Positions 62,056-64,000 of a stretch of DNA of 64,000 nucleotides are shown here, piece after piece; position 1 is the first letter of the stretch; every line of letters starts with the position of its first letter. The stretch is from Clostridiales bacterium (GTDB lineage Bacteria; Bacillota; Clostridia; Christensenellales; Pumilibacteraceae). Where the stretch lies: NCBI GenBank assembly GCA_014799665.1, contig JAAVHP010000012.1:186001-250000 (forward strand), written 5' to 3'. The notes under the pieces were generated by a model. The model made no database searches. It saw only the letters and a list, made by a program, of their open reading frames with translations, and had not been told where the DNA came from. The position numbers were made by a program, and so were the translations under genes.

Positions 62056-63528
62056 GTGTTAGAAGTAAGCAATATCAAGACCAATATTGTCTTGCTCAGA
62101 AAGAGCGGGAAAGTCAGTCAGCGGCAGTTGGCTGACTTTCTGCACGTCTCGCCGCAAACGATTTCGGGCTGGGAGAACGGATATTTCAATCCCGATATAC
62201 CCCAGCTAATAAGCCTCGCCAACTATTTTAAGGTACAAATCGACGGACTTTTCGAGGACAAAAAGTCTGAGCTCGAAAGGGATTACGACGTAACGCCCGA
62301 AACGATAGGCGCGACCATTGCCGAATGGCGCAAAGCAAAAGAGCTTACGCAAAAAGACCTTGCCGATAAATTGTTTGTAAGTCCGCAGGCGGTAAGCCGT
62401 TGGGAGCGCGGACAGGGCTTCCCCGACCTTGCCATATTCCCGCAGATATGCGAACTTCTCGGCGTGTCGTTGCACCGGCTTTTGTGCGGCGAAAACGGGA
62501 TAAAAAAGGAGAGCGAGGAAGGCTCGGGCAAGCTCGGCAAGAAACCGCTTTTGATAATCATTATCTCGTCGGTGGTCGCTCTGCTTGCGATAGTAGGCAT
62601 GATCATCGGTATTGTTCTCGGCACGCGAAACAGCGACGGTGGCACGAACGTAGCGCCGCCCGATGGCACCGTTATCTTTATAGGCTCGTACGATGAGTTT
62701 ACGGAGCACGCGGATAGCTTTACCGACGCGTCGGCTATCTTCGTTCTTACGGCGGATATAAATGCGGAAGGGCATAAAACGATAGACGGTTTTAACGCGA
62801 CGCTTGACGGCAAGGGTTATACGGTGTCAGGCTTATCGACGCCGTTCATACGCAATATGTACGGCGGCGCAAGGATAAGCAACGTGCATTTCGATATAAG
62901 CATAACGGCGACTGTCGGCTTGAACGACCGTGTGGGCGGCGTAGCGGTAACAAACTACGGCTATATGGAAAGCGTATGGGTGTCGGGCAAAATCGATCTT
63001 CCCGGTCAGCGGTATATAGGCGGCGTTATCGGGAGCAACTACGGTAATCTGCGCAATATAGAAAATTCGGCGGAAATAATCTGCGCCGACTATGCGGGCG
63101 GTATTGTTGGCTATAACAACGGCATTATAGCGTTCGGCGCGAATAACGGCGCGGTAGCGTCGCTTTTAGGCAGTCCCGTAAGCGACGACGATCCCACGCT
63201 TATCAAGCACAGCGGAAGCATAGCGGGGTACGTGGGCTCGGGCGTTCAGCTTAACGGTTGCATAACCACGGTATCTAATATCGACGACAGAAACCCCTTG
63301 TACGGTCAAACCAATAGTAGCGTAGATTTCAGCTTGTCGGTGCTTGTCACGCCCGATATGCTCGATCAAGCGCTTTTCGAATGGCTAAATTACAATCCAA
63401 ACAACGGCGACCTATACGATGGCGATAATATTCCCGTCAATATGGACGAAGCAATCTGGTACGACAATACGGGCAAGTGGGTACGCGTAGGCGACAAGCC
63501 GCGCCTTGCGATTTTTCACGCCGAGTAA
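62056..63528 (+). CDS. Membrane-tethered double-HTH regulator with GLUG-like outer domain
   Basis: 490 residues. Two XRE-type helix-turn-helix domains (about 9-64, QRQLADFLHVSPQTISGWE; and 86-144, QKDLADKLFVSPQAVSRWE) are cytoplasmic. One membrane helix follows (about 164-189). Residues 200-490 are outside and match the C-terminal domain of LP3 along their length (VWVSGKIDLP/VWVNGTINLP, YAGGIVG/YVGGIAG, GCITT/GCVTT, FEWLNYN/KNWLNYV). It would sense the surface and control transcription directly. GTG start with AAGGG upstream, 22 bp after LP3, so cotranscribed. Confidence 0.88.
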   Translation: MLEVSNIKTNIVLLRKSGKVSQRQLADFLHVSPQTISGWENGYFNPDIPQLISLANYFKVQIDGLFEDKKSELERDYDVTPETIGATIAEWRKAKELTQKDLADKLFVSPQAVSRWERGQGFPDLAIFPQICELLGVSLHRLLCGENGIKKESEEGSGKLGKKPLLIIIISSVVALLAIVGMIIGIVLGTRNSDGGTNVAPPDGTVIFIGSYDEFTEHADSFTDASAIFVLTADINAEGHKTIDGFNATLDGKGYTVSGLSTPFIRNMYGGARISNVHFDISITATVGLNDRVGGVAVTNYGYMESVWVSGKIDLPGQRYIGGVIGSNYGNLRNIENSAEIICADYAGGIVGYNNGIIAFGANNGAVASLLGSPVSDDDPTLIKHSGSIAGYVGSGVQLNGCITTVSNIDDRNPLYGQTNSSVDFSLSVLVTPDMLDQALFEWLNYNPNNGDLYDGDNIPVNMDEAIWYDNTGKWVRVGDKPRLAIFHAE

Positions 63529-63557
63529 AGAATCCGTCTAGTAAAAATTAGGGCGCG

Positions 63558-63577
63558 GAGCGTTTCGCGCTCTTTTT
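63558..63577 (+). terminator. Terminator after the HTH regulator
   Basis: GAGCG pairs with CGCTC around TTTCG, followed by TTTTT. Confidence 0.75.
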
Positions 63578-63641
63578 CGTGCCTAAAATCGGGTAATTCA
63601 AGCACGAGTTTAGTCGTTCAAGCGCGGCTTTACAAGGGTTA

Positions 63642-63713
63642 AGTTGTGCTTGATACGTTCAAATCAAGCCTTACGGCAAAGGTATTGACTGCCTGTGACG
63701 TAATATTTATAAT
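63642..63713 (+). promoter_or_regulatory. Regulated promoter, site 3
   Basis: AAGTT....TTGA..CGTTC (from 63642) then TTGACT (63685-63690), 17-bp spacer, TATAAT (63708-63713). The upstream block matches site 1 at AAGTT, TTGA and CGTTC and lies 43 bp before the -35 box. The -10 box is stronger than at sites 1 and 2, and the region after it is not shared. Confidence 0.6.
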
Positions 63714-63750
63714 GGAATAAACCAAAATCCTGAATTTAGGGGAAGTAAAG

Positions 63751-64000
63751 ATGAGAAAGAAAGTTGCAAGAGTTGTTGCAGTGGCGTTTGCTACGTCGTT
63801 CGCGCTTGCGGGCGTTGCTTGCACCAAGGCAAAGACCGAAGGCGATTATACCGTCACGTTCGACGGCAACGGCGGCACGTTCGCAAACGGCGAAACGACC
63901 GTCACGCGCGGCGTCGATGCGGGCAGTTACATAACCGACGCGGAAACGCCCGTTCGCGAGAATTTCGTTTTCTACGGTTGGCTTAACGACGCGGACGATA
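63751..64000 (+). CDS. Lipoprotein with InlB-type repeat, 3'-truncated by the window edge (LP4)
   Basis: 83 residues visible. Signal peptide with lipobox GVAC, Cys near residue 24, then the start of an InlB/Flg_new repeat (YTVTFDGNGGTFANGE...FYGWLNDADD). AGGGGAAG precedes the ATG. A fourth member of the lipoprotein set in this region. Confidence 0.85.
   Translation, partial: MRKKVARVVAVAFATSFALAGVACTKAKTEGDYTVTFDGNGGTFANGETTVTRGVDAGSYITDAETPVRENFVFYGWLNDADD

Overview
The window looks like chromosomal DNA of an anaerobic Gram-positive bacterium of class Clostridia, probably an uncultured gut member. Supporting signs are an electron-bifurcating NfnAB pair beside a trimeric [FeFe]-hydrogenase operon, the LL-diaminopimelate aminotransferase lysine/peptidoglycan route, B-class dihydroorotate dehydrogenase (PyrD plus PyrK), SepF, ClpP-ClpX, RqcH and many lipobox proteins with InlB-type repeats. 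GC is moderate and promoters are mostly TTGACA-N17-TATAAT. A Christensenellales-like lineage is a guess only. The window cuts purF at its left end and a lipoprotein gene at its right end. No rRNA, CRISPR array, transposase or phage gene is seen.

Layout. 1-9267: purF fragment, carA, a carB-dapF gene fusion, pyrG and dapL. 9367-13354: a TPR protein, 6S RNA, a DUF6062 protein and a membrane SPOR-like protein. 13476-20380: nfnA-nfnB, then hydC-hydB-hydA, which together balance NADH, NADPH, ferredoxin and H2. 20543-24795: metallophosphoesterase, YggS, SepF, LspA and RluD-like genes. 24848-30370: pyrB, pyrC, pyrF, pyrK, pyrD, pyrE, completing UMP synthesis with carAB and CTP synthesis with pyrG. 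30425-34441: two small membrane proteins, a SpoU methyltransferase, a HAD phosphatase and RqcH. 34567-42896: trigger factor, clpP, clpX, then a 105-aa protein and a 1497-aa DUF4132-like protein. 42977-49903: tRNA-Glu, tRNA-Ala and assorted membrane and modification genes separated by hairpin-rich spacers.

50082-64000 is the most distinctive accessory region. It encodes four lipoproteins with InlB/Flg_new repeats, two fused ATPase-permease ABC proteins, and a membrane-tethered double-HTH regulator. The regulator's outer domain is homologous to the C-terminal domain of the surface lipoprotein encoded just upstream. Three promoters in this region share a similar block 43-44 bp upstream of the -35 box. 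I read this as one co-regulated cell-surface sensing/transport system; its function is unknown.

The spacers carry several families of imperfect hairpin elements. Two families keep a conserved apex while the stem sequences differ and still pair. Many elements begin at the stop codon of the upstream gene, and some carry a promoter or ribosome binding site for the next gene.
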